Of a DNA stretch of 64,000 nucleotides, positions 57,199 to 64,000 are shown piece after piece. Made by a program: the position numbers and the translations under genes. The stretch is from Ancylobacter novellus DSM 506 (GTDB lineage: Bacteria > Pseudomonadota > Alphaproteobacteria > Rhizobiales > Xanthobacteraceae): contig NC_014217.1 of NCBI RefSeq assembly GCF_000092925.1, forward strand, positions 3,162,001-3,226,000, written 5' to 3'. The notes beneath the pieces were generated by a model that was not told the DNA's origin, did not search any database, and worked only from the letters and a program-made list of their open reading frames with translations. Each line of letters opens with the position of its first letter. Position 1 is the stretch's first letter.

Positions 57199-57825
57199 TC
57201 AGGCGTGCCCGGCATCCGTCGAGAGCATGCCGGGATCGATGCCGATCTTGCGCAGGGCGAGGTCGTATTTCGCTCCCGCCTCAGCGTCGAACACCAGCGT
57301 CCGGTCGGCCGGGCAATGCAGCCAGCCATTCTGCTGGATCTCGTTCTCCAGCTGCCCCGGCGCCCAGCCGGCATAGCCCAGCGCCAGCACGGCGCTCGCC
57401 GGTCCGCCGCCGGCGGCGATCGCCTTCAATATGTCGAGCGTCGCGGTCAGGCAGATGCCGTCGTCGATCGGCAGTGTCGAATCCTGGATGAAGAAATCGG
57501 CGCTGTGCAGCACGAAGCCGCGCCCGGTCTCCACCGGCCCGCCGCGCAGCACCTTCACGCCGCCGGCGCTCGACGGCAGGTGAATGCGCTCATCCTGCGG
57601 GATGACGTCGAGCTGGATCAGCAGGTCGGTGAAATTGATGTGCTGCGCCGGCTGGTTGACGATGATGCCCATCGCCCCTTCCGAGGAATGCGCGCACAGA
57701 TAGATCACCGCACGGGCGAAGCGCTCGTCGCGCATGCCGGGCATGGCGACCAGCATCTGGCCGTCGAGGAAGGTCCCGCCCGATTGGCCGCCGGAACCCG
57801 TCTGGCGTTCGCGTCCGATCCACAT
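57199..57825 (-). CDS. YqgE/AlgH family protein
   Basis: The 208-residue protein has [57 protein letters not shown] and the C-terminal [20 protein letters not shown], all diagnostic. The family (UPF0301) is widespread with an unclear role. ATG 57825 is selected because the strongly conserved part starts soon after it. It is divergent from the DsbD-N protein 130 bp away. Confidence 0.94.
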   Translation of the reverse strand: MWIGRERQTGSGGQSGGTFLDGQMLVAMPGMRDERFARAVIYLCAHSSEGAMGIIVNQPAQHINFTDLLIQLDVIPQDERIHLPSSAGGVKVLRGGPVETGRGFVLHSADFFIQDSTLPIDDGICLTATLDILKAIAAGGGPASAVLALGYAGWAPGQLENEIQQNGWLHCPADRTLVFDAEAGAKYDLALRKIGIDPGMLSTDAGHA

Positions 57826-57955
57826 GCAAGAAAGCGTAAACCCCACAGGCGCATTTTCAAGCCCGCCGCCGTCCCCGCGTGACGGCCGGCCATGCCGCCT
57901 CACATGAAAGTGCGCCCGCTGCCGCTTTCGCCGGGGGCGGGGAAAGGCTATCGCC

Positions 57956-58792
57956 ATGGCCATGGTTTCTGGCTTGCGCTTTGTCACCTTCTGCGCCCTC
58001 GCCACGCCTCTCCTCGGTGTGGGGGGAGCGCGTGCCGAGATGATGTCCGGCTGGTCAGCGCCGAGCGGCACGGCAGTACGCCTGCTCGCCGGCGAGGCGG
58101 ATGCCGGCACGGTCACCGGCGGCATCGAGATCCGCCTCACCCCCGGCTGGAAGACCTATTGGCGCTACCCGGGCGACAGCGGCGTGCCGCCGCGCTTCGA
58201 CTGGTCGGGCTCGCAGAATGTCGGCGCGGTCGACGTCCTTTGGCCGGCGCCGGTGCGCTTCGACGATGGCGGCTCCTTCTCCATCGGCTACAAGAAGGAC
58301 GTGGTGATACCCTTCCGCGTCACGCCGAAGGAGGCCGGCAAGCCGGTCGCGCTCAGGCTCAACCTCGACTTCGCCGTGTGCGAGAAGATCTGCCAGCCGG
58401 CCACCGCCTCGCTCGGCCTCGACGTGCCGGCCGAGGGCGCCGGTTCCTCCCCCGCCCCGCTCGCCGCGGCGCTCGCCAGCATCCCGCGCAACACCGAAAT
58501 CGGCGCGCCGGGCGCACCAGCCATCGAGAAGGCGGTGCTGGAGGGCGACTCCATCCGCATCGAGGCGCAGGTGGCCAATGGCGAGAAGGCCGACCTCTTC
58601 GTCGAGGGGCCGAACGAGGATTGGGCGCTGCCGCTGCCGAGCCGCGAGGCCGGGCCGGACGGGCGCACGGTCTTCGTGCTGCCGGTCGACGGGGTGCCGA
58701 AGGGCGCCGACATCGCGGCGACCAAGCTGCGCTTCACCCTGGTCGACGGCAACCGCGCCGTCGAGGTGGACGCCCCTCTTTCCACGCACTGA
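57956..58792 (+). CDS. Stand-alone DsbD N-terminal-like (ScsB-N) exported protein
   Basis: The 278-residue protein has a signal peptide ([17 protein letters not shown]), [35 protein letters not shown] and a redox pair in [20 protein letters not shown]. These match the N-terminal thiol-transfer domain of DsbD/ScsB, but the membrane and thioredoxin domains are missing. It may relay electrons from a separate CcdA-like partner. The C-terminal half is a second beta-rich domain. Confidence 0.85.
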   Translation: MAMVSGLRFVTFCALATPLLGVGGARAEMMSGWSAPSGTAVRLLAGEADAGTVTGGIEIRLTPGWKTYWRYPGDSGVPPRFDWSGSQNVGAVDVLWPAPVRFDDGGSFSIGYKKDVVIPFRVTPKEAGKPVALRLNLDFAVCEKICQPATASLGLDVPAEGAGSSPAPLAAALASIPRNTEIGAPGAPAIEKAVLEGDSIRIEAQVANGEKADLFVEGPNEDWALPLPSREAGPDGRTVFVLPVDGVPKGADIAATKLRFTLVDGNRAVEVDAPLSTH

Positions 58793-58927
58793 AGACGCTT
58801 CCCGGCACGCGGGAAATGGCTATGCTACCTCGCGATCGGGCCCGCCGGTCGGGGCGGGCGCATCCGCGCGCGTCGCCGCGGCGGGACCGTCCCAATGCCC
58901 CGTCCAGCGCATGAAAGGAAGCATTCC

Positions 58928-59413
58928 ATGACGATCAAGGTCGGCGACCAGCTGCCGAGCGCCACCTTCCGCGTCGCCACCGCGGACGGCCCGGTGCCGA
59001 AGTCCTCCGAGGAGATCTTCAAGAACAAGAAGGTCGTCCTGTTCGCCGTGCCGGGCGCCTTCACGCCCACCTGCCACAAGAACCATCTGCCGAGCTTCAT
59101 CGCCCGCGCCGATGAGCTCTTCGCCAAGGGCGTGAGCGTGATCGCGGTGACCGCGGTGAACGATCCCTTCGTGCTGGCGGCCTGGGAGAAGGCGTCGAAC
59201 GCCGAGGGCAAGATCCTGTTCCTGTCCGACGGCAACGCCGATTTCGCCAAGGCGATCGGCATGGATTTCGACGCCTCGGCGGCCGGCCTCGGCACCCGCT
59301 CCAAGCGCTATTCCATGCTGGTCGACGACGGCGAGGTGCTGATCCTCAACGTCGAGGACGTGCCGAGCAAGGCCGACAAGACCAACGCCGACGTGCTGCT
59401 CACGCAGTTCTGA
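58928..59413 (+). CDS. Peroxiredoxin (Prx5-type)
   Basis: The 161-residue protein has the peroxidatic Cys at 49 in VPGAFTPTCHKNHLPSF and the typical LSDGNADFAKAIGMDFDAS. It reduces peroxides and alkyl hydroperoxides in the cytoplasm. ATG 58928 with AAAGGAAG upstream is the natural start. A terminator follows directly. Confidence 0.95.
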   Translation: MTIKVGDQLPSATFRVATADGPVPKSSEEIFKNKKVVLFAVPGAFTPTCHKNHLPSFIARADELFAKGVSVIAVTAVNDPFVLAAWEKASNAEGKILFLSDGNADFAKAIGMDFDASAAGLGTRSKRYSMLVDDGEVLILNVEDVPSKADKTNADVLLTQF

Positions 59414-59438
59414 GCGAAGCTCGATCCGAGAAGACGTC

Positions 59439-59470
59439 ATGGCCGGGCTCGTCCCGGCCATTTGCGTTTT
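59439..59470 (+). terminator. Terminator after the peroxiredoxin gene
   Basis: ATGGCCGGG and CCCGGCCAT form a perfect 9-bp stem with a 5-base loop, followed by TTGCGTTTT. It lies at the convergent end of the DUF465 gene. Confidence 0.75.
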
Positions 59471-59676
59471 CAAGCAATAATGTCGGGGCAAATCTGGTCT
59501 TCGATGAAGCCGATGCGGTCCTTCAGCATCAGCTTGCGCTTCTTGAAGCGCGCCAGTTGCAGCTGGTCGCTGCCGGGCATTTCCTGCAGCGCTTCGATCG
59601 CCACGTCGAGATCGCGATGTTCCTGCCGCAAGCGCTCGAGGAGAGCCCGGAGCTCGCGTTCCTCATCCGCCATCAT
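59470..59676 (-). CDS. YdcH/DUF465 family protein, copy 1
   Basis: The 68-residue coiled-coil protein MMADEERELRALLERLRQ... has the family end FKKRKLMLKDRIGFIEDQ. DUF465 proteins have no known function. It is divergent from a second DUF465 gene 178 bp away. Confidence 0.88.
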   Translation of the reverse strand: MMADEERELRALLERLRQEHRDLDVAIEALQEMPGSDQLQLARFKKRKLMLKDRIGFIEDQICPDIIA

Positions 59677-59854
59677 CTGTGTCAAACGCTCGACCCGAAA
59701 CCCGATTCGCCCCCGGCGATCGCGGGGCGGAGGCCCAGTATCGCCGCCCGCGCGCCCCGCTGCAACCGCCGCCGGAACTGCCTCCACCGCAGGCTACCTT
59801 ATTGCGTCGCAGCGCATCGATTCGTCGACAGACCAGCCAGCCCGTGACAGACTG

Positions 59855-60067
59855 ATGACGTTCATTCCGGAAGACAGGGAGATGCTGTCCATGTCCATGC
59901 AGGCGCATGTTGCGGAGTTGGAACGACGCCACCAGGCATTGGAGAAGGAACTGCGGGAAGAGGTCGCCCGACCTGCCGCTAACGACTCGCGTATCGCGGA
60001 CCTCAAGCGACGCAAGCTTCACTTGAAGGACGAGATCGCCCGGCTTAAGGGAGCAACGCTCCACTAG
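59855..60067 (+). CDS. YdcH/DUF465 family protein, copy 2
   Basis: The 70-residue protein MTFIPEDREMLSMSMQAH... has LKRRKLHLKDEIARLKG, the same core as copy 1 (KRxKLxLKDxI). It looks like an old duplication turned head-to-head. A terminator follows at 60123. Confidence 0.88.
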   Translation: MTFIPEDREMLSMSMQAHVAELERRHQALEKELREEVARPAANDSRIADLKRRKLHLKDEIARLKGATLH

Positions 60068-60122
60068 GCCCGGCGGGGGTTGCGGCCCTCGCCGTCCAGC
60101 ACAATTCGGGGACGACACTCGG

Positions 60123-60155
60123 CCGCCGGCTTCCACGCCGGCGGTTTGTGCTTTC
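60123..60155 (+). terminator. Terminator after DUF465 copy 2
   Basis: CCGCCGGC and GCCGGCGG form an 8-bp stem with a 6-base loop, followed by TTTGTGCTTT. Confidence 0.75.
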
Positions 60156-60259
60156 AGGGCCTCCCGACGAAGGACGTAAGCATTTCAGCGTTCTTGCAAT
60201 CGAGGCACCGCCGCCGGAATCTCCGCACAACAAGAAAGATTTCGCGAGGGGACGCCGAG

Positions 60260-62185
60260 ATGACCGCCGAGAGCCGCTATCCTGCCATCCATGCGCGTTC
60301 GATCCGCGACCCGGAAGGCTTCTGGCTGGAAGCCGCCCGCGCCATCGACTGGTTCGAGCCGCCGGCCCGGGCCTTTGATCCCGCTCTCGGCGTCTATGGC
60401 CGCTGGTTCCCCGGCGGCGTCACCAATGTCTGCCACAACGCCGTCGACCGCCATGTCGCCGCCGGCCGCGGCCCGCAGCCGGCGATCTACTACGACAGCC
60501 CGGTGGCCGGCGCGAAGCGCACCGTCACCTATGCCGAGCTGCAAACCGAGGTGGCGACGCTCGCCGGCATGTTGCGCAGTCTCGGCGTGGAGAAGGGCGA
60601 CCGCGTCGTAATCTACATGCCTATGATCCCGGAAGCGGTGTTCGCCATGCTCGCCTGCGCGCGCATCGGCGCTATCCATTCGGTGGTGTTCGGCGGCTTC
60701 GCGGCGGCGGAGCTGGCGAGCCGCATCGACGACGCCGAGCCCAAGGTCGTGCTCTCCGCCTCCTGCGGCATCGAGCCGAGCCGCATCGTCCAATACAAGC
60801 CGCTGCTCGACCTGGCGCTGACCATGGCGAAGCACAAGCCGCAGACCTGCCTGATCTTCCAGCGCCCGCAGGCCGAGGCCAAGCTCGTGCCCGGCCGCGA
60901 CATCGACTGGGGACGCGCGCGGGAAGAGGCCCTCGCCACCGGAACCGTCGCCGACTGCACACCGGTCGAGGACACCGACCCGCTCTACATCCTCTATACC
61001 TCCGGCACGACCGGTAAGCCCAAGGGCGTGGTGCGCGACACCGGCGGCTACATGGTGGCGCTGCGCTGGTCGATGGAAGGGCTCTACGGCGTCGAGCCGG
61101 GCGAGGTATACTGGTCCGCCTCCGACATCGGATGGGTGGTCGGCCATTCCTACATCATCTACGCGCCGCTCCTGACCGGCTGCACCACCGTGCTCTATGA
61201 GGGCAAGCCGGTCGGCACGCCGGACGCCGGCGCCTTCTGGCGGGTGATCGAGGAATACAAGGTGGCGGCGCTGTTCACCGCCCCGACCGCGCTGCGCGCC
61301 ATCAAGAAGGAGGACCCGGACGGGCTCCTGATGCAGCACTACGACCGCTCCTCGCTGCGCACCCTGTTCCTCGCCGGCGAGCGCGCCGACCCCGACACGG
61401 TGGAATGGGCCAAGGCGCGCCTCGGCGTGCCGGTGGTCGATCACTGGTGGCAGACCGAGACCGGCTGGGCCATCGCCGGCAATCCGGTCGGGCTCGGGGC
61501 ACTCGACATCCGCGTCGGCTCCACCGGCGTGCCGATGCCCGGCTACCAGGTCGACATACTCGACGAGGCCGGCCATCCGGTCGCCGCCGACAGGATGGGC
61601 TCCATCGCCATCAAGCTGCCGCTGCCGCACGGCTGCCTGCCGACGCTCTGGCGGCAGGACGGGCGCTTCCGCGAGAGCTACCTCGCCGAATTCCCCGGCT
61701 ACTACAAGACGGCCGATGCCGGCTTCAAGGATGGCGAAGGCCAGCTCTTCATCATGGGCAGGACCGACGACATCATCAACGTCGCCGGCCACCGGCTCTC
61801 CACCGGCGGCATGGAGGAGGTGCTGGCCGCGCATCAGGACGTCGCCGAATGCGCGGTGATCGGCATTCATGACGAGCTCAAGGGCGAGGTGCCCTGCGGC
61901 TTCCTGGTACTGAAGGCTGGGGTGAACCGCTCGCCGGCGCAGATCGAGACCGAGATCGTGGCGCTGGTGCGCGAGCGCATCGGCCCGGTGGCGGCGTTCC
62001 GCATCGCCATCACGGTGAACCGGCTGCCCAAGACCCGCTCGGGCAAGATTCTTCGCGGGACGATGAAGAAGATCGCCGACGCCGAGCCCTGGCACATGCC
62101 GGCGACCATCGACGACCCGGCATCGCTCGACGAGATCGCCACGGCGCTCTCCGCGCGCGGGCTGGCGAAGGTGTCGGCGGCGTAG
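60260..62185 (+). CDS. prpE: Propionyl-CoA synthetase (PrpE-like acyl-CoA synthetase)
   Basis: The 641-residue AMP-forming enzyme has the P-loop YTSGTTGKPKGVVRDTGG, the core WWQTETGWAIAGN, FIMGRTDDIINVAGHRLSTG and the C-terminal catalytic lysine in LPKTRSGKILRGTM. The N-terminus (DPEGFWLEAARAIDWFEPP) and length favour PrpE over acetyl-CoA synthetase. It activates propionate for the methylcitrate or methylmalonyl route. GAGGGG lies eight bases before ATG 60260. Confidence 0.92.
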   Translation: MTAESRYPAIHARSIRDPEGFWLEAARAIDWFEPPARAFDPALGVYGRWFPGGVTNVCHNAVDRHVAAGRGPQPAIYYDSPVAGAKRTVTYAELQTEVATLAGMLRSLGVEKGDRVVIYMPMIPEAVFAMLACARIGAIHSVVFGGFAAAELASRIDDAEPKVVLSASCGIEPSRIVQYKPLLDLALTMAKHKPQTCLIFQRPQAEAKLVPGRDIDWGRAREEALATGTVADCTPVEDTDPLYILYTSGTTGKPKGVVRDTGGYMVALRWSMEGLYGVEPGEVYWSASDIGWVVGHSYIIYAPLLTGCTTVLYEGKPVGTPDAGAFWRVIEEYKVAALFTAPTALRAIKKEDPDGLLMQHYDRSSLRTLFLAGERADPDTVEWAKARLGVPVVDHWWQTETGWAIAGNPVGLGALDIRVGSTGVPMPGYQVDILDEAGHPVAADRMGSIAIKLPLPHGCLPTLWRQDGRFRESYLAEFPGYYKTADAGFKDGEGQLFIMGRTDDIINVAGHRLSTGGMEEVLAAHQDVAECAVIGIHDELKGEVPCGFLVLKAGVNRSPAQIETEIVALVRERIGPVAAFRIAITVNRLPKTRSGKILRGTMKKIADAEPWHMPATIDDPASLDEIATALSARGLAKVSAA

Positions 62186-62197
62186 CCTTCATCCAGA

Positions 62198-62233
62198 AGA
62201 AAATCCCGGAGACAGCCTCGCGGCCGCTCCGGG
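62198..62233 (-). terminator. Terminator after trcR
   Basis: On the minus strand CCCGGAG and CTCCGGG pair around a 15-base GC-rich loop, followed by ATTTTCTT. It serves the minus-strand trcR at its convergence with prpE. Confidence 0.65.
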
Positions 62234-62263
62234 TCACGTCATCAAGCGCGAGGCGTGAGCGCC

Positions 62264-62971
62264 TCACTCCTCCTCGTCGGTCTCGCTCTTGCGCGAGCCA
62301 CCGAGCTTGGCGAACACGGTCTCGAGGTCGATGGCCTCCTCGCGCGGCTTGCGCGCCGGGGCGAAGGGCTCGTGCGGGGTCTCGCCGGTGGAGACGTCGA
62401 CCGGCAGCAGCGTGGCGCCGTGCTCGCCGGGCGGCGTCGCCGGGCGGTCCTTGGAGGAGCGCTGCACCTCGATGTCGAGGTCGATCTGCGAGCACAGGCC
62501 GAGCGTCACCGGGTCCATCGGCGTCAGGTTGGCGGCGTTCCAGTGGGTGCGCTCCTTGATCGACTCGATGGTCGTCTTGGTGGTGCCCACCAGCCGCATG
62601 ATCTGGCTGTCCTTCAGCTCCGGATGGTTGCGCAGCAGCCAGAGGATGGCGTTCGGCCGGTCCTGGCGCTTCGATACCGGGGTGTAACGCGGGCCGCGGC
62701 GGCGCTTGGGCTCCGGCAGGCGCACCTTCGATTCCAGGAGCTTCAGCCGGTGGTTCGGGTTCTTCTCGGCGCGCTCGATCTCCTCGCGGGCGAGCTGGCC
62801 GGTGGAGACCGGATCGAGGCCCTTGATGCCCTGCGCCACCTCGCCGTCGGCGATGCCCTTCACCTCCAGCACGTGGAGCTTACAGAAGTCCGCGATCTGG
62901 TCGAAGGTGAGCGCGGTGTTCTCGACCAGCCACACGGCGGTGGCCTTCGGCATGAGGGGGGCGTTCGCCAT
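62264..62971 (-). CDS. trcR: Cell-cycle transcriptional regulator TrcR (DUF1013)
   Basis: The 235-residue protein MANAPLMPKATAVWLVENTA has LTFDQIADFCKLHVLEVKGI, a helix-turn-helix-like core, and RPNAILWLLRNHPELKDSQI, RLVGTTKTTIESIKERTHW, a second one. This is the DUF1013/TrcR family of alphaproteobacteria, linked to cell-cycle control. The tail is acidic (KLGGSRKSETDEEE). The gene is monocistronic. Confidence 0.93.
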   Translation of the reverse strand: MANAPLMPKATAVWLVENTALTFDQIADFCKLHVLEVKGIADGEVAQGIKGLDPVSTGQLAREEIERAEKNPNHRLKLLESKVRLPEPKRRRGPRYTPVSKRQDRPNAILWLLRNHPELKDSQIMRLVGTTKTTIESIKERTHWNAANLTPMDPVTLGLCSQIDLDIEVQRSSKDRPATPPGEHGATLLPVDVSTGETPHEPFAPARKPREEAIDLETVFAKLGGSRKSETDEEE

Positions 62972-63230
62972 GGGACGAATCTCCATCCATTGAGGCGCCG
63001 AGCCGGCCGGGAGGCCGTGAGCGGCGTGATGATTGGGTCTTTCGGCCGCGCAAACTTCCTCACGCGCTCCGACCACCCTGGGGGGCGGAGCCTCGGACCG
63101 TCTCGCGATGACCGGGATGCGACAAATATAGGCGTCTGCGCGCCGTCCTGCAAACCCAAAGACACAGGTCGAACTTATCGTCGCCGCAAACCCGCTGGTA
63201 GGCTTCCGCACCCCAAAAGAGGAGACAGCG

Positions 63231-63890
63231 ATGCAGCCCGTTCGACTTCTGGCCGCGGTCGTGCTGATCGGATTTTCCGCGCTGAGCGGACTTTCGCGCG
63301 CCGAGGCGCAGGACTTGCCCGGCGCACAAGAGGCAGGCACACCGGAGATTCCCGGCGCGGCGGACGTCGCCCGCGTCAGCGGCGGCACCTACACGGTCGA
63401 TCCCGACCATACGCAGGTGATCTGGACGGTCGACCATATGGGCTTCAGCCCGCTCACCGGCATGTTCGGCAAGATGAGCGGCACGCTGGTCCTCGACCCG
63501 AAGGCGCCCGAGGACGCCAAGCTCGACATCAAGATCCCGCTGGCGGGCCTCGTCGTGTCCTCCGAGGAATTCGGCAAGCATCTCGCGAGCCCCGACTTCT
63601 TCGACACGGCGAAGTTCGCCGAGGCCAGCTTCAAATCGACCAACGTGACGGCGGAGGGGACCGAAGGCGCGATCGAGGGCGAGCTCACGCTGCACGGCAT
63701 CACCCGGCCGGTCACGCTGGAGACCACCTTCTTCGGCGCTGGCATCAACCCGATGACCAAGGCCGAGAATATCGGCTTCGTCGCCACGACGACGATCAAG
63801 CGCAGCGAGTTCGGCCTCGGCTATGCCGTGCCCCTCGTATCCGACGAGGTGGAGCTCGACGTCGTCGGCGTCTTCGCCAAGGGACCATGA
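63231..63890 (+). CDS. YceI family periplasmic lipid-binding protein
   Basis: The 219-residue protein has a signal peptide (LLAAVVLIGFSALSGLSRAEAQ), then GGTYTVDPDHTQVIWTVDHM, SPLTGMFGKMSGTLVLDPK and LTLHGITRPVTLETTFFG, the lipocalin-like YceI pattern that binds isoprenoid or quinone-like lipids. AGAGGAGA lies just before the ATG. It is divergent from trcR. Confidence 0.94.
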   Translation: MQPVRLLAAVVLIGFSALSGLSRAEAQDLPGAQEAGTPEIPGAADVARVSGGTYTVDPDHTQVIWTVDHMGFSPLTGMFGKMSGTLVLDPKAPEDAKLDIKIPLAGLVVSSEEFGKHLASPDFFDTAKFAEASFKSTNVTAEGTEGAIEGELTLHGITRPVTLETTFFGAGINPMTKAENIGFVATTTIKRSEFGLGYAVPLVSDEVELDVVGVFAKGP

Positions 63891-64000
63891 GCCCCCGCGC
63901 TTGACAGCACGTGCCGCGCCACCCATGACGATGGCGTGGCCCGCACGGACGGGCCTTCTGGAAATGGCGATGCCGGCTGCCGAAAAACCTCCTCTGCGCG
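63891..64000. other. Window end, no gene seen
   Basis: The last 110 bases hold no complete gene; GC-rich inverted segments near 63960 might be the start of a terminator or of the next gene. Confidence 0.3.

Noticed and set aside
60185..62095. A 636-residue open frame antisense to prpE
   Set aside because: It is a mirror of prpE codon bias in G+C-rich DNA; the translation is Arg/Gly/His/Ala-rich with no family motif and no ribosome site. The same holds for the 685-residue frame opposite tkt (42204-44261) and the 565-residue frame opposite gap/pgk.

Overview
The window is a stretch of chromosome from a high-G+C alphaproteobacterium, most likely a member of the Hyphomicrobiales and perhaps of the Xanthobacteraceae. 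The order is supported by several proteins typical of alphaproteobacteria (TrcR/DUF1013, DUF1192, DUF1465, DUF2852, DUF4164, two YdcH/DUF465 proteins), by a 6S RNA next to the 5-formyl-THF cyclo-ligase gene, by a choXWV choline importer of the rhizobial type, and by dispersed palindromic repeats of the kind common in this order. The family is inference only. I see no phage, insertion sequence, CRISPR array, tRNA or rRNA. This is mostly core genome with a few accessory spots.

Layout. 1-3.7 kb: cell-envelope sugar/lipid genes (ArnT-like transferase cut by the window edge, a lipid A biosynthesis N-terminal domain protein, a PAP2 phosphatase with an unusually AT-rich 5' end, and a convergent GT2). 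3.8-11.3 kb: a complete choline-to-glycine-betaine module. betA and a betI-betB reading frame without an intervening stop run on the minus strand, and choXWV runs divergently; two near-identical 19-bp palindromic sites lie between them. 11.3-22.7 kb (minus strand): glmM, ftsH, tilS, cpoB, pal, tolB, tolA, tolR, tolQ, ybgC, DUF2852. 22.8-26.2 kb: a TetR regulator and ruvC-ruvA-(membrane protein)-ruvB with 4-bp overlaps throughout. 26.2-34.4 kb: aldo/keto reductase with divergent LysR, EamA and TauE transporters, YebC, a YmdB-like phosphodiesterase, 5-FCL with 6S RNA, a quinone oxidoreductase and DUF1192. 34.4-42 kb: a large palindromic repeat, a candidate small RNA with a strong terminator, DUF1465, rpmE, an ABC exporter, GNAT, a MotA/MotB-like energised pair, suhB, zapA, DUF4164. 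42-49 kb: tkt-gap-pgk-fba (all plus strand) and an orphan pstB. 49-64 kb: a very large aromatic/glycine-rich exported protein, a ThiE-like protein coupled to a Sel1 protein, an EAL c-di-GMP phosphodiesterase with a decayed GGDEF, YqgE, a stand-alone DsbD-N protein, a peroxiredoxin, two DUF465 genes, prpE, trcR and yceI.

How the genes fit together. The choline module forms one regulon: ChoXWV imports choline, BetA oxidises it to betaine aldehyde, and the BetB module oxidises that to glycine betaine. The BetI-type repressor would sense choline, and here it appears physically joined to BetB. The Tol-Pal block forms the envelope constriction machine, with CpoB and YbgC as usual partners. RuvABC is the Holliday-junction machine. 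tkt-gap-pgk-fba supply lower glycolysis/gluconeogenesis and pentose or Calvin-type carbon flow.

No wholly new multi-gene system stands out. The best candidates for something undescribed are the BetI-BetB fusion with its paired operator, the MotA/OmpA-like pair outside flagellar, Tol and Zorya contexts, the W-x9-W repeat protein, the membrane protein embedded in the ruv operon, and a terminator-ended candidate RNA at about 34.5 kb.
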